From Paenibacillus larvae subsp. larvae (GTDB taxonomy: Bacteria > Bacillota > Bacilli > Paenibacillales > NBRC-103111), in assembly GCF_002003265.1 (NCBI RefSeq), contig NZ_CP019687.1:2480001-2544000 (forward strand): DNA of 64,000 nt, in the 5' to 3' direction. Positions 53,332 to 62,813 of the stretch are shown here, one piece after another. The notes below the pieces were generated by a model. That model was not told the origin of the DNA. It did no database searches and was given only the letters and a program-made list of their open reading frames with translations. Position numbers and translations under genes: made by a program. The number at the start of each line of letters is the position of its first letter. The stretch's first letter is position 1.

Positions 53332-54498
53332 TCATTGCTGCAATAATAAAAAGACGGATTGGAACAAACCGATGAAGCCTCCAAGCAGAACGCCGAGCCA
53401 TGTGATGGCCCGGAATTCTTTACCGGACACGCTCAGCAAAATTTCTTCAATCCGTTCAATCGGGAATTTCGAGACTTGCGCCTCCACTACCGCAGGAAGT
53501 TCAATCGCCTCAATCACCCGTTCGAGCCGGTTTTCTGCCAGGCGGAGGAACATATCCACCGCCTTGGGAATAGAGGCCTTCAGCACTTCACGGTACGGTT
53601 CCGTCAGCTGCGGCAGCTTCATACTGCCGAGAGAGTCCAGCCACTTCCGGATCGGAAGGACCGTCTCAATATGCTCCAGCAACTGTTCAAACGGTTCTTC
53701 ACCTGCGAGATGCCGTGCCGCTTCAGCCAGGGTCATACTCTCCAGGCCGGCAAGACGCCCGTCAAGATGAACCTGGATTGTAGCGCGAAACGATTGCGAA
53801 TCCAACTGCTGGAAGAGAGCGGCCTGTACTTTCGGAAGCAGTTTGTCTTCATCGACGAAGAAGCCGGCAAGTGCACCAAGGAATCCTCCGGAACGCTGTG
53901 TCATCCGGCTGATCATATGCCTTAGCAAACGCTCGCCCCGCAAAGACATAAGCTCCGATTTCACTTCCTCCGCCAGCAGATCGGCCATACGGCCCGCAAG
54001 CTTGCTCCTCTTTTGTTCATTCCAACCCGGAACGAAAGACTTCAGTTCCTTAGTTCCCACTCCCTTGTCCATCCAGAGCCAGGCTGCCCCTTCCCGGACT
54101 TTGGATTGGAGCCAGTCTTTCAGCCCTGCTTTGAATTTCTCTATCTGTTCGGGAGATTTCCAGGCCAATATCCATTCTTCTAACGTTTCTTCCCTGCTTG
54201 TCCATTCCTCCAGCCAATCTTCCAGTTTACGGATCAGCTTTTGACGGAAATCCGGACGCTGAAGAGATTCATTTAAACCGGCCGAGGTAACCAAATATTC
54301 GCCTACCACTTGTCCGAGAGATACAGCAATTTCATCTTTTCGTTTCGGAATTAATCCGGGAGTAAAGGGGATTTTTCTTCCTCCTATATAAACAGGTCTC
54401 CTGGGATGAAACAGCATTTTGATTGCCAAGTGGTTGGTAATTCCTCCAACAAACCCGGCAACCGCCATATTGATCATAATCATAAACAACGGATTCAT
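53332..54498 (-). CDS. yheB: DUF445 membrane protein YheB
   Basis: A 388-residue protein with an N-terminal membrane helix (MINMAVAGFVGGITNHLAIK), the family block MLFHPRRPVYIGGRKIPFTP, GLIPKRKDEIAVSLGQVVG, a long helical middle and a C-terminal membrane helix (FRAITWLGVLLGGFIGLFQS). This matches DUF445/YheB. It is divergent from the YheC/YheD gene cluster across about 130 bp, as in B. subtilis. Function unknown; a spore-related role is suspected from context. Confidence 0.85.
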   Translation of the reverse strand: MNPLFMIMINMAVAGFVGGITNHLAIKMLFHPRRPVYIGGRKIPFTPGLIPKRKDEIAVSLGQVVGEYLVTSAGLNESLQRPDFRQKLIRKLEDWLEEWTSREETLEEWILAWKSPEQIEKFKAGLKDWLQSKVREGAAWLWMDKGVGTKELKSFVPGWNEQKRSKLAGRMADLLAEEVKSELMSLRGERLLRHMISRMTQRSGGFLGALAGFFVDEDKLLPKVQAALFQQLDSQSFRATIQVHLDGRLAGLESMTLAEAARHLAGEEPFEQLLEHIETVLPIRKWLDSLGSMKLPQLTEPYREVLKASIPKAVDMFLRLAENRLERVIEAIELPAVVEAQVSKFPIERIEEILLSVSGKEFRAITWLGVLLGGFIGLFQSVFLLLQQ

Positions 54499-54626
54499 GG
54501 GCTTTTCCTTTCTTTCCCCGGGTATTTACCCTGGCACCAAGGGATATATGTCCTCATATGATGGAGTAGTTAATGGGTAAGACTCATAGCGTAATCTGCC
54601 ACTGATGCTGGTAAGGAGATGACAGT

Positions 54627-56000
54627 ATGAAAAGAACCATTGTCAGTATTTTTGCACAAAGCCCCAGCATCCCGCTCGATGATCAAACCTTTATGATCGG
54701 CCGGAACCTCGTCAAAAAATGGAAAATCCCTGTAAATCAACCCATCACCTTACGCTTTGGCTCACTTACGCTAAATGGCAAGGCGGTTGAAGTTCAGGGG
54801 CTGGACGGTATCCGCCTCTCCTCTTCCGTACTGGAGAAGCTCGGATTTCATCAGGGAACTGCTTTATGCCTGAAATACAAGTCCTCCACACAGACTCTTC
54901 TGTTGGGTCCGCTTATCGGGGTTATGATCAGCCGGGTACACGACGGACATACGGAGCGGTTATTTGGCTCTATTACCTCGTTTTGCAAGGAATTGCACCA
55001 AGCCTGTGAGCAGTCGGGAGCTTTTGTTTATTTCTTTACACTGGACGATATTCACGCTTCAGCTTCGCGTCTTAAAGGGTGGACGTATAATGACAGCTGG
55101 AAATCGAGGCATTTCCCCATACCAAATGTCATTTATAACCGGCTTACTTCCCGAAAATATGAAAATATGCCAAAAGTCCAGCAATTTCTTGAACACGTTA
55201 AAACTCAGTACAACACGGACATTTTCAACGAAAAATATTTAAATAAGAATGAAGTATTCGATGCACTAAAAAAAGATGCACAGCTTCAAAGTTATTTACC
55301 CGAATCTTACCTCTTTAAAAATTATCAAATGTTAAAAACGATGTCCAGCAGGCATTCTATCCTGTTTCTCAAACCGGTAACAGGCAGTCTTGGCAAAGGC
55401 ATTATCCGAATTAAACGTGAGGATAGCGGAGTTTATTCCTGTTCGTTCAGCAGTCTGTCCGGGACGCGCAAACAAACTTTTTCCAGGCTTTCAAAGCTGT
55501 TTAACAGAATTTCCGGAAAACTCAAAACCCAAAACTACCAGATCCAGCAAGGCATTCATCTTGCCACGGTCCATCGTAAGCCTCTAGATTTCCGGGCCCT
55601 TGTACAGCGGGATTCTCAGGGAGAATGGTCGATCACTTCTGTAGTTGCCCGGGTTGCCAAAGAGCAGCATTTTGTCTCCAATGTTGCCCAGGGAGGTTCC
55701 CTCAGCAAAGTGAGTGAAGCACTTGAACGCTCTTCATTAAGTCCGGACCACCGGGCAGAACTGCCTGCCAAAATGCGGCGTGCAGCCTTGGACATTGCAA
55801 AAGGAATTGAAACTTTTATTCCTGCACACTTTGCCGAGTTAGGGGTTGACCTGGCTGTTGACCAATGGGGTAAAATCTGGCTGCTTGAAGTGAACTCAAA
55901 ACCGTCCAAAAACGATAATACACCTTTGGACGGAACGGTGCGAATTCGGCCATCTGTCCGAAAAACTGTCCAATACGCCAGATTCCTGGCGAAATTTTAG
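54627..56000 (+). CDS. YheC/YheD ATP-grasp protein 1 (long form)
   Basis: 457 residues. Residues 1 to about 110 form an extra beta-rich domain (LDDQTFMIGRNLVKKWKI, LRFGSLTLNGKAVEVQG); the YheC/D ATP-grasp domain follows, with FPIPNVIYNRLTSRKYE, the ATP loop LKPVTGSLGKGIIRI, QQGIHLATVHRKPLDFRALV, and the metal ligands in ELGVDLAVDQWGKIWLLEVN. YheC and YheD of B. subtilis are spore-coat-associated; the ligation substrate is unknown. AAGGAG before ATG. A sigma-K-like -10 (CATAGCGTA, 54585-54593) lies upstream without a convincing -35. Confidence 0.8.
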   Translation: MKRTIVSIFAQSPSIPLDDQTFMIGRNLVKKWKIPVNQPITLRFGSLTLNGKAVEVQGLDGIRLSSSVLEKLGFHQGTALCLKYKSSTQTLLLGPLIGVMISRVHDGHTERLFGSITSFCKELHQACEQSGAFVYFFTLDDIHASASRLKGWTYNDSWKSRHFPIPNVIYNRLTSRKYENMPKVQQFLEHVKTQYNTDIFNEKYLNKNEVFDALKKDAQLQSYLPESYLFKNYQMLKTMSSRHSILFLKPVTGSLGKGIIRIKREDSGVYSCSFSSLSGTRKQTFSRLSKLFNRISGKLKTQNYQIQQGIHLATVHRKPLDFRALVQRDSQGEWSITSVVARVAKEQHFVSNVAQGGSLSKVSEALERSSLSPDHRAELPAKMRRAALDIAKGIETFIPAHFAELGVDLAVDQWGKIWLLEVNSKPSKNDNTPLDGTVRIRPSVRKTVQYARFLAKF

Positions 56001-56008
56001 GCGGCTAT

Positions 56009-57208
56009 ATGAGTATTTCTATTCAATCCTACCTGTCACTCGGTATTTTGGCCACGGATTGTGCTCAAGGTGTTCCCACAGGTGATGAGTCTTTCTACCG
56101 CAAACTTATCCGGGAGGGAAGGCTGCTTGGGCTTACCGTATTTGTGTTCACCCCCACTCTAATAGATTGGGAGCAGGCCACAACAAGGGGGTTTACTTGT
56201 CTGCCGGAATGCGGAGGGTTTATTGAAATAAACTTTCCTCTTCCCGGACTTGTCTACGATCGTTGTTTCAACCGGGATGCCGCCGGATACCGGCTTTACA
56301 AATATACCGTATCCCGTCTGAGGAATACCCCCGGGCTTCGTTTTCTGGGAGCCGGGGTGAAAGGCAAATGGGAAGTATACCAACTGCTCAAGGAAGATGA
56401 GCAGATAAGTTCTATTCTTCCCCAAACGATCCGATATCGAAACCTTACCCAGCTTCTCAGGCCACTGGATCGTGGAAAAATCTTATTTTTCAAGCCTGAT
56501 GGTGGCAGCCAGGGAAAAGGGGCCGTCCGGATCCTGAAAGATAAAAAAGGCTTTTATTATCTAACGGGCAAAAATACGGAGAATAAATCATTTTCCCATT
56601 GGTTTCATACGGCGACCGATTTTTCATCCTTTGTCCGGACTTTCGCAGGAAGGAAACCGTATTTGATTCAGCCCGATTTGAATCTGACCGCCTCGGAAGG
56701 TATACCGTTCGATATCCGATCCCTGATGCAGAAAAATGAGCACGGACATTGGGAGTTAACTGGTATGGCAGTACGGACTGGTGAACCGGGCAGTCCAACC
56801 TCGAACCTTCATGGTGGAGGAAAGGCCCGCGAGGTTCTGCCTTTTCTGACCGCTCACTTTGGAAAGTACAAAGCCCGGCAGTTAGCGAAAGATGTGGCTG
56901 GTTATTCATGGCGTATTGCCGCCGTACTGGAAAAAAAGCGGGGGAGAATGGCTGAACTCGGCATTGATTTCGGCATTAGCCCAGATAGCCGGATTTGGCT
57001 GTTGGAAATTAACTCCAAGCCCGGGCGTTCCGCATTCAGGCAGCTGGGCAACCCCAAAATATTCCGTAAAGCTGTGGCCAATCCGGTGCGATATGCCGCC
57101 TGCTTAGCCAGGCACTCTCGTGGTCAGCAGCAGGTTCCGCTCCCGCCCTGCTCTATCACCACCGTTCCATTAGATCAGCCGGAATGGGACAATAGGCATC
57201 TAGTTTAG
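56009..57208 (+). CDS. YheC/YheD ATP-grasp protein 2 (short form)
   Basis: 399 residues without the N-terminal beta domain of paralogue 1. It starts MSISIQSYLSLGILATDCAQ, then FPLPGLVYDRCFNRDAAGYR, the ATP loop FKPDGGSQGKGAVRI, LNLTASEGIPFDIRSLMQK and the metal-binding ELGIDFGISPDSRIWLLEIN. AGGCGG is a weak ribosome-binding site; the 8-bp gap to gene 1 suggests coupling. The conserved Gly/Lys loops and acids indicate it may be active. A C-terminal extension of about 35 residues (after RYAACLARHS) is unlike the other copies. Confidence 0.8.
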   Translation: MSISIQSYLSLGILATDCAQGVPTGDESFYRKLIREGRLLGLTVFVFTPTLIDWEQATTRGFTCLPECGGFIEINFPLPGLVYDRCFNRDAAGYRLYKYTVSRLRNTPGLRFLGAGVKGKWEVYQLLKEDEQISSILPQTIRYRNLTQLLRPLDRGKILFFKPDGGSQGKGAVRILKDKKGFYYLTGKNTENKSFSHWFHTATDFSSFVRTFAGRKPYLIQPDLNLTASEGIPFDIRSLMQKNEHGHWELTGMAVRTGEPGSPTSNLHGGGKAREVLPFLTAHFGKYKARQLAKDVAGYSWRIAAVLEKKRGRMAELGIDFGISPDSRIWLLEINSKPGRSAFRQLGNPKIFRKAVANPVRYAACLARHSRGQQQVPLPPCSITTVPLDQPEWDNRHLV

Positions 57209-57220
57209 GAGGGTAACGGA

Positions 57221-58591
57221 ATGAGTTTGACTACATGTACCATCCATGCTACACAAAAACCAGAAAAGGTGGTTTATATATCCGGAGAGCTCGGTAAAGC
57301 TCTTCAAATAGCAAAGACGAAGCGGATCTCCATTTCCATTGGACGCAAATCCGCATTCATCCCGGTCCGCTGGATTAAAAAAGGAGGAAATCATCTGTAT
57401 TTACCCTCCTCCGTAATGAATACCCTTAAGCTTCCTCACATTGGTTCTTGCTTAATAACCGCTTCTGATAAAGAACTGCGCCTAGGTCCTTTAATAGGTA
57501 TTTTAACGAACCTTTCATCTCATGGCACAAGCACCTCCCCCTTCGGCAGCAGAACTTCTTTTATCAAGCAGCTTATACAGATAGGTGCAAAAAAGTCTTT
57601 TTTTATTGTGTTTTCTCCCAAGGATGTAAATTGGCAGCAAGAGACCATTAATGGTTACATGCTCCAATCAGATGGGGGATGGGTACGAAAAACGGTTCCT
57701 TTACCTGATGTTGTTTACAACCGGCTGACCAGCCGAAAAGCGGAAAAACAAGTTTATACCGAAGATTTCAAGCAGCATTTTGTGAGCCGTAAAATTCCGT
57801 TTTTTAACTGGAGCTTTTTTGATAAATCCGATGTTTACAAGCTGCTTGAGAATGACGAAGCCAGCCAATATGTCCCCGATTCTGTGATGGATCCCTCTGC
57901 CGATCAACTGAATGAAATGCTCGATAAACATAAATTTATATATTTGAAACCTACGGCCGGGAGCTTAGGGATTGGTATATACCGAATTACTTATTCTCCT
58001 CAGCGGGGATACTTCGTCCGCTACAGGCAGGACGGTAAAAACGTTCTCTTGAGATTCAAGAAATTCGAAAACCTGGTCAAAATGCTCGGGGTAAATAAAG
58101 GACGGTTGAATCGTTATGTAGCCCAGCAAGGCATCCGGCTAATTGAAATTGATAACTGTCCGATCGATTTTCGTTTTCATATGAACAAAAACGGTTCTAA
58201 TCATTGGGTCGTATCAGCCATCGGAGCTAAGAAAGCCGGTAAAGGCAGTGTAACCACCCATGTCCGCAACGGCGGGCAGCTAATGACCGCTGAACAGGTT
58301 ATGAGACAGGTATACGGAAACAGAGGTGACCAAATACTGCAGTATGCCAGAGACACAGCGGTCCGTATAGCAAACTCTCTGGAAAAAAGTTACGATCATC
58401 TTCTGGGTGAGCTTGGATTTGATATCGGGATTGATCAAAACGAGCGGATCTGGATGTTCGAAGCAAATGCTAAACCCGGCCGTTCTATCTTCAAACACCC
58501 CCATTTAAAAAAAGAGGAACAGGATACCCTTACCAATGTATATGATTATAGTCTCTATTTAAGCCGTTTTCGGGCAAGGAGGGATGGCTGA
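57221..58591 (+). CDS. YheC/YheD ATP-grasp protein 3 (long form)
   Basis: 456 residues with an N-terminal beta domain like paralogue 1 (residues 15-100, ISISIGRKSAFIPVRWIKKG), then VPLPDVVYNRLTSRKAEKQV, LKPTAGSLGIGIYRI (the usual Lys of the loop is Ile), QQGIRLIEIDNCPIDFRFHM and GELGFDIGIDQNERIWMFEA. AGGAGG precedes the ATG. The changed loop residue may alter ATP binding. Its stop overlaps the start of gene 4 by one base. Confidence 0.8.
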   Translation: MSLTTCTIHATQKPEKVVYISGELGKALQIAKTKRISISIGRKSAFIPVRWIKKGGNHLYLPSSVMNTLKLPHIGSCLITASDKELRLGPLIGILTNLSSHGTSTSPFGSRTSFIKQLIQIGAKKSFFIVFSPKDVNWQQETINGYMLQSDGGWVRKTVPLPDVVYNRLTSRKAEKQVYTEDFKQHFVSRKIPFFNWSFFDKSDVYKLLENDEASQYVPDSVMDPSADQLNEMLDKHKFIYLKPTAGSLGIGIYRITYSPQRGYFVRYRQDGKNVLLRFKKFENLVKMLGVNKGRLNRYVAQQGIRLIEIDNCPIDFRFHMNKNGSNHWVVSAIGAKKAGKGSVTTHVRNGGQLMTAEQVMRQVYGNRGDQILQYARDTAVRIANSLEKSYDHLLGELGFDIGIDQNERIWMFEANAKPGRSIFKHPHLKKEEQDTLTNVYDYSLYLSRFRARRDG

Positions 58592-59709
58592 TGGAGGCCT
58601 TTACTTCTGTTAAACCTGTTCCGGCATTGGGGATTTTGTCAGTAGCTCATCCGAAACGGCTATTCATGGGAAATCACCAGAATTTTATTGATTTAATTCA
58701 GACCGGCAAGGAACTGGGAGCTGAGGTGGTCGTGATTACCACATCCGATATTCATCCCGGGGCCAAACACATTCTGGCTTATACTTATGATTTCACCAAT
58801 AAGTCCTGGACCCGTAAAGTCATTTCGATGCCCAAAGTCATCTATAACCGTATCCCAAACCGGGATACGGAAAAACATCCCGATGTTCAAAATACTTTAA
58901 ATGCCTGTATCAAAAACAAAAAAATGATTGTATTCAATCAGGGTTTTTTTGATAAATGGACACTATTTGAATGGTTGAAAAGCAGGCCTAGCCGGATTTA
59001 TATTCCGACTACCAAAAAATTAACGTCCAAGCAGGTTCTCGAAACGGTCATCCAGCAGCATCCGGTTGTTTACCTGAAGCCTGTGCAAGGAAAAGCAGGC
59101 AAAGGGATCATGAAAATAGAACGGGTTACCAAGCCAAGTAGTCTGGTCTACCGCCTCTCAGTACAAAAGGAAAAGAAAACACAACAGTCTCTTCATCCGT
59201 CTGTGGAAAGGCTTTGGGCCAAAATTGAAGGAATCACGGAAAACAACGACTACATCATTCAACAAGGTATTCAACTGGCCTCCTATAAAGACCGCCCCTA
59301 CGATCTCAGGGCATTGATTCAAAAGACATCCAAAGGCAAGTGGAGTATTACGGGAATCGGTGCCCGAATAGCCGGAAGGGAAAGCATCACCACCCATGTA
59401 CCCAGAGGGGGTTCTATTGACAATCCGATTAAACTGCTGATAAAAGGATTCGGAGAGCAGAAAGCCATGCGGATCCTGAACCGGACCAAACGTGCGGCTC
59501 TCGAATTGGCCCAGCAGATTGAGAAAGCCTCTAGGCAGAAACTCGGAGAAATGTCCATGGATCTGGGGATTGATATAACAGGGAAAATATGGTTTTTCGA
59601 GGCGAATTCAAAACCTATGAAGTTTGATGAGCCGGATATCCGCAAAAAATCATTGGAACGGATAATCCAATACAGCATGTTTTTAACCGCGAAACAAAAA
59701 AGAGGTTGA
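58591..59709 (+). CDS. YheC/YheD ATP-grasp protein 4 (short form)
   Basis: 372 residues: LGILSVAHPKRLFMGNHQNF, ISMPKVIYNRIPNRDTEK, the ATP loop LKPVQGKAGKGIMKI, QQGIQLASYKDRPYDLRALI, and the metal-binding EMSMDLGIDITGKIWFFEAN. The pattern follows the family closely. The ATG overlaps the stop of gene 3 (TGATG), so the two are coupled. Confidence 0.8.
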   Translation: MEAFTSVKPVPALGILSVAHPKRLFMGNHQNFIDLIQTGKELGAEVVVITTSDIHPGAKHILAYTYDFTNKSWTRKVISMPKVIYNRIPNRDTEKHPDVQNTLNACIKNKKMIVFNQGFFDKWTLFEWLKSRPSRIYIPTTKKLTSKQVLETVIQQHPVVYLKPVQGKAGKGIMKIERVTKPSSLVYRLSVQKEKKTQQSLHPSVERLWAKIEGITENNDYIIQQGIQLASYKDRPYDLRALIQKTSKGKWSITGIGARIAGRESITTHVPRGGSIDNPIKLLIKGFGEQKAMRILNRTKRAALELAQQIEKASRQKLGEMSMDLGIDITGKIWFFEANSKPMKFDEPDIRKKSLERIIQYSMFLTAKQKRG

Positions 59710-59714
59710 TCCTA

Positions 59715-61151
59715 ATGGCAAACAAACAACTTGGTGTCCTTACGGTTCAGGTTCCGACCAAAAGCCACGAAGAAATAACCTACTACCGGAAATTAAGCTT
59801 GCATGCAAAATCATTGGATTTGGAAATTATTGTATTCCACCCTCTCGACGTGAATTCCTCCGGGACGACGGTGAAAGGTTGGATCTACGATTCCTCCCAG
59901 AAAAAATGGAAACGGAAAACATGTCCCATGCCTCCGCTGGTCTATGACCGCTGCCGGTATAAAGGGAAGGAGAACTATGCCATTTTGAAAGCATTCCGGA
60001 GTAAACATAAACATATTCAATACATGGCAAAGCCACTGACCAACAAATTAGAAATGCATAGGCTGTTAATGGAACAGCCTGAAATCGCTCCGCATTTACC
60101 GGCAACAGCCGGTTATTCAGGTCCCGGCCAAGTCCTTCAGTATACCGGCAAATATGACATGGTCTACCTAAAACCCAAAAACAGTACGGGCGGACGCGGA
60201 ATACTTCGTATTGAAAAAAAGGGCAACCATATGTATGAATTGCAGGGAAGAAAACAAGACCGGACAATTCTTAAGGTTCAGCGGATTGGGAAGAAACTGC
60301 TTCCAAAAAAACTGCGGCAGCTTCAAATCAATGAAAACTATATTATCCAGCAGGGCATTAACCTGCGTCTGCCTGGAGGAAGAGTACATGATTATCGGCT
60401 TCTTCTGCAAAAAAACAAGAAGGGAGAATGGGAAGTAACCGGCTGCGCCGGACGGATAGGTCCGACCCATAGCATTACCTCCAACCTGCACGGCGGAGGG
60501 ATGGCTGTTCCTATGGAGAAACTGCTTCTTACCCGGCTTCAAAGCCTAAGAGAAATCAATCGGATCAAGCACAATATGTCTCGTATAAGCACGCAGGTTG
60601 CCATTTTTCTGGAGGGAAGATTCGGTACAATCTGCGAGCTCGGTATCGACCTGGCCGTGGATGAGAGAGGAAAAGTCTGGTTGCTTGAGGTGAACCCGAA
60701 GCCTTCCAGAGAAGTCTTCCGAAAAATCGGGGACATGGATACTTACCGAAAAGCCATAACCAACCCCCTTGAATTTGCTATCTGGTTAATGGAGCAGCCA
60801 AAGGCCTCCGTCCACCTTTTTATTCCGGATGAGGAAGCAGAACCCTTATCTGAAGATAACGATCATGAAGAAGAGGGTATCGATTATCAGGAAGCTGAGA
60901 TTAAAACGATGCCGGATGAAGAAGTAAGTACCGAATATCAAGAAGCTGAGGTTAAAGCCCTGCCGGATGAGGGAGAAACTTCCGGACTGCAGGTAGCCAG
61001 AATTAAGGCAACGCCGGACGGGGAAGACGCTTCCGAACTTCACGAAGCAGAAATTAAATCGATACCAGACGGGGAAGTTCTTCGAGATGACGAGACGGAC
61101 AACGATTTAGCCACTGTAAGGAAAGACGAACAAAAGATCGCATCCTCATGA
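59715..61151 (+). CDS. YheC/YheD ATP-grasp protein 5 with acidic repeat tail
   Basis: 478 residues. Residues 1 to about 370 are a YheC/D domain: MANKQLGVLTVQVPTKS, CPMPPLVYDRCRYKGKENYA, the loop LKPKNSTGGRGILRI, QQGINLRLPGGRVHDYRLLL and the metal site CELGIDLAVDERGKVWLLEV. It then adds a unique tail with four in-phase 17-residue acidic repeats before the stop. I choose the ATG at 59715, with AGAGG at good spacing, over a TTG at 59706. It closes the five-gene operon, followed by a terminator. Confidence 0.8.
   Translation: MANKQLGVLTVQVPTKSHEEITYYRKLSLHAKSLDLEIIVFHPLDVNSSGTTVKGWIYDSSQKKWKRKTCPMPPLVYDRCRYKGKENYAILKAFRSKHKHIQYMAKPLTNKLEMHRLLMEQPEIAPHLPATAGYSGPGQVLQYTGKYDMVYLKPKNSTGGRGILRIEKKGNHMYELQGRKQDRTILKVQRIGKKLLPKKLRQLQINENYIIQQGINLRLPGGRVHDYRLLLQKNKKGEWEVTGCAGRIGPTHSITSNLHGGGMAVPMEKLLLTRLQSLREINRIKHNMSRISTQVAIFLEGRFGTICELGIDLAVDERGKVWLLEVNPKPSREVFRKIGDMDTYRKAITNPLEFAIWLMEQPKASVHLFIPDEEAEPLSEDNDHEEEGIDYQEAEIKTMPDEEVSTEYQEAEVKALPDEGETSGLQVARIKATPDGEDASELHEAEIKSIPDGEVLRDDETDNDLATVRKDEQKIASS
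60885..61088 (+). repeat. Four tandem 51-bp coding repeats
   Basis: Four 17-residue units with consensus Y/L-Q-E-A-E-I-K-x-x-P-D-E/G-E-x-x-x-E (first unit YQEAEIKTMPDEEVSTE) run in phase with no interruption. The units diverge from each other by several residues, so they are not a recent slippage product. Confidence 0.85.
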
Positions 61152-61175
61152 TCTGAGGATCTGCGATCTTTTGTT
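61130..61175 (+). terminator. Terminator after the YheC/YheD cluster
   Basis: CAAAAGATCGCA-TCCTCA pairs with TGAGGA-TC-TGCGATCTTTTG around TGATC, ending in a T tract; also usable by the converging membrane glycosyltransferase gene. Confidence 0.75.
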
Positions 61176-62398
61176 ATGCCCTTACCCGAAGTTTACTCTT
61201 GCTTTTCCTTTCCTTCCATTTGATGAAAGCATGTGCGGAAAAAAGGAATAAGAGCGGAAGCAGCGGTATTGCATAACGGGACAAAGGAAAATAAACCATA
61301 TGCAGGATGGACATATAGGCAAAAAGCAGCAGCAGCAAATCCGCTCTACGATTCTTCCGGGCCAGCCATATCCCCACAAAAGCAGCTAATACAAGAAGTT
61401 CATGCATAATAACGGGAACCCAAAGCGGGATATCCATGAGAGGAAGCCAATAATAAACATCCCCCAAAAAACAGCAAATTTGCCGATTGTATACCAGGAA
61501 GCATACAAAAGCGGCTTGCTTTGGAAACCATCCGCTATTCTTGCCTTTGCCCACCTGACATCATTTTCGTCATTAATCCATAGATTATCTACTCTGGGCC
61601 AGCTGCGCATTTCCTCAACGGAAGGAATATGATACGGAAATGATCCCAGCAGCAGGGGACTTCCTCCAGATTTGGTAAGCGGAATAAACGTTCCGCCTGA
61701 GACTTTATAGTTACGTATCCACCAGGGCATCAGACAGGCAATAAAGAATACAGCCGTTACGCATAAGCATGGAATCAGCTTTTTCCAGGGAACCAGCTTC
61801 CGGTACATGATGTACAGAAGAAACAGACCGGGCCATAAGGCAATGGTGGGCCTTACATAGAGCGTGGCTGCCCAGGCAAGACCAAAGGCCGCTGCCCACC
61901 CCATATTGGGAGATTCCACGGCTTTCATCGCAATATATACGAGCAAAAACAGTAAAAACGTAAATAGTGCCTCGGTCAGAATCAGATTGGATACATGCCA
62001 AAGCGGAATGTAGAGTACTGAAAGAATCACTGCAATGAGAGCAGTCCGTTCATCAAAGACCCTCCGCCCAATAATAAACAACAAATAAAAAGATGCCGTA
62101 ACCAGAAGTGTTTGAACTATCCGGATTGTCTGTTCGAGTACAAAGCCATCCCCAAGAAAACTCATAAAAAAAGCAATAAATGCAGGATACGCGGGGTAAT
62201 AAACACAGTAGGGCGGGAAGGATCATTATAAGTAAAATTACCTGTTTCCAGCCATATTTTAGCTGTCTGAATATACTGTACGTCATCGGAATCCAAGATA
62301 AACGAAGAACCCTGACTCAAAATAACGATTACTTTGATTACAAAAGAAATAGCAAGTACAAGCCAAACCAGCTTGACTGATTTCGATATTTGTTTCAA
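61174..62398 (-). pseudogene. Membrane glycosyltransferase (ArnT/PMT-like), two frameshifts
   Basis: Three overlapping frames reconstruct one polytopic protein of about 400 residues. Part one: MKQISKSVKLVWLVLAISFV then SSFILDSDDVQYIQTAKIWL, with the acidic first loop of GT39/GT83 enzymes. After a shift near 62205 the second part includes RIVQTLLVTASFYLLFIIGR and LYVRPTIALWPGLFLLYIMY. After another shift near 61465, at a T6/G5 tract, the third reads WLPLMDIPLWVPVIMHELLV to the end. Each shift is one base. Such enzymes transfer sugars from lipid carriers on the outer membrane face. It may be broken or mis-sequenced. Confidence 0.7.
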
Positions 62399-62438
62399 CG
62401 TTAGCTTCCTTTCAGACTATTGGGATCCGGATAAGTTT

Positions 62439-62810
62439 TCAAGAGTATTTGGAGGATAGACCAATCATCAAGACTCCAATCAAAATAACCAGGCAGCCCA
62501 AAATTTTCAGCGGAGTAATTGATTCATGGAAGAAATAATATCCGCCGATGATAGCAAACACGTAGACGATGCTTTGCATTGGGTAGGCAATACTAATATC
62601 TACCCTGTTCAAAATGTACATCCATAAAACAGTGGCAAATCCATAAATAAACAAACCTCCAAGCACAAACGGCGAAAACATTAGCTCGATAATACTGCGG
62701 ATACTCTCAAACGGATTTACTTTACGGGCCAATCCCACTTTCCATAGAAACTGTCCCGATACCAATAAAACCGTATTCAGCAAAATAAGTCCAGCGTTCA
62801 CAATGTTCAT
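62439..62810 (-). CDS. Small EamA/SMR-like membrane protein
   Basis: A 123-residue protein with four helices (LILLNTVLLVSGQFLWKVGL, GGLFIYGFATVLWMYILN, AYPMQSIVYVFAIIGGYYFF, ILGCLVILIGVLMIGLSS). This is the half-size EamA/SMR type that, beside lipid-linked glycosyltransferases, acts as a putative flippase subunit of ArnE/F type. It lies 4 bp after the DUF2304 gene, so it belongs to the same operon. Confidence 0.75.
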   Translation of the reverse strand: MNIVNAGLILLNTVLLVSGQFLWKVGLARKVNPFESIRSIIELMFSPFVLGGLFIYGFATVLWMYILNRVDISIAYPMQSIVYVFAIIGGYYFFHESITPLKILGCLVILIGVLMIGLSSKYS

Positions 62811-62813
62811 AAT

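Noticed and set aside
54585-54593. Sigma-K-like -10 CATAGCGTA before the YheC/YheD cluster
   Set aside because: No matching -35 at the right distance, so I mention it only as a hint and do not list it as a promoter.
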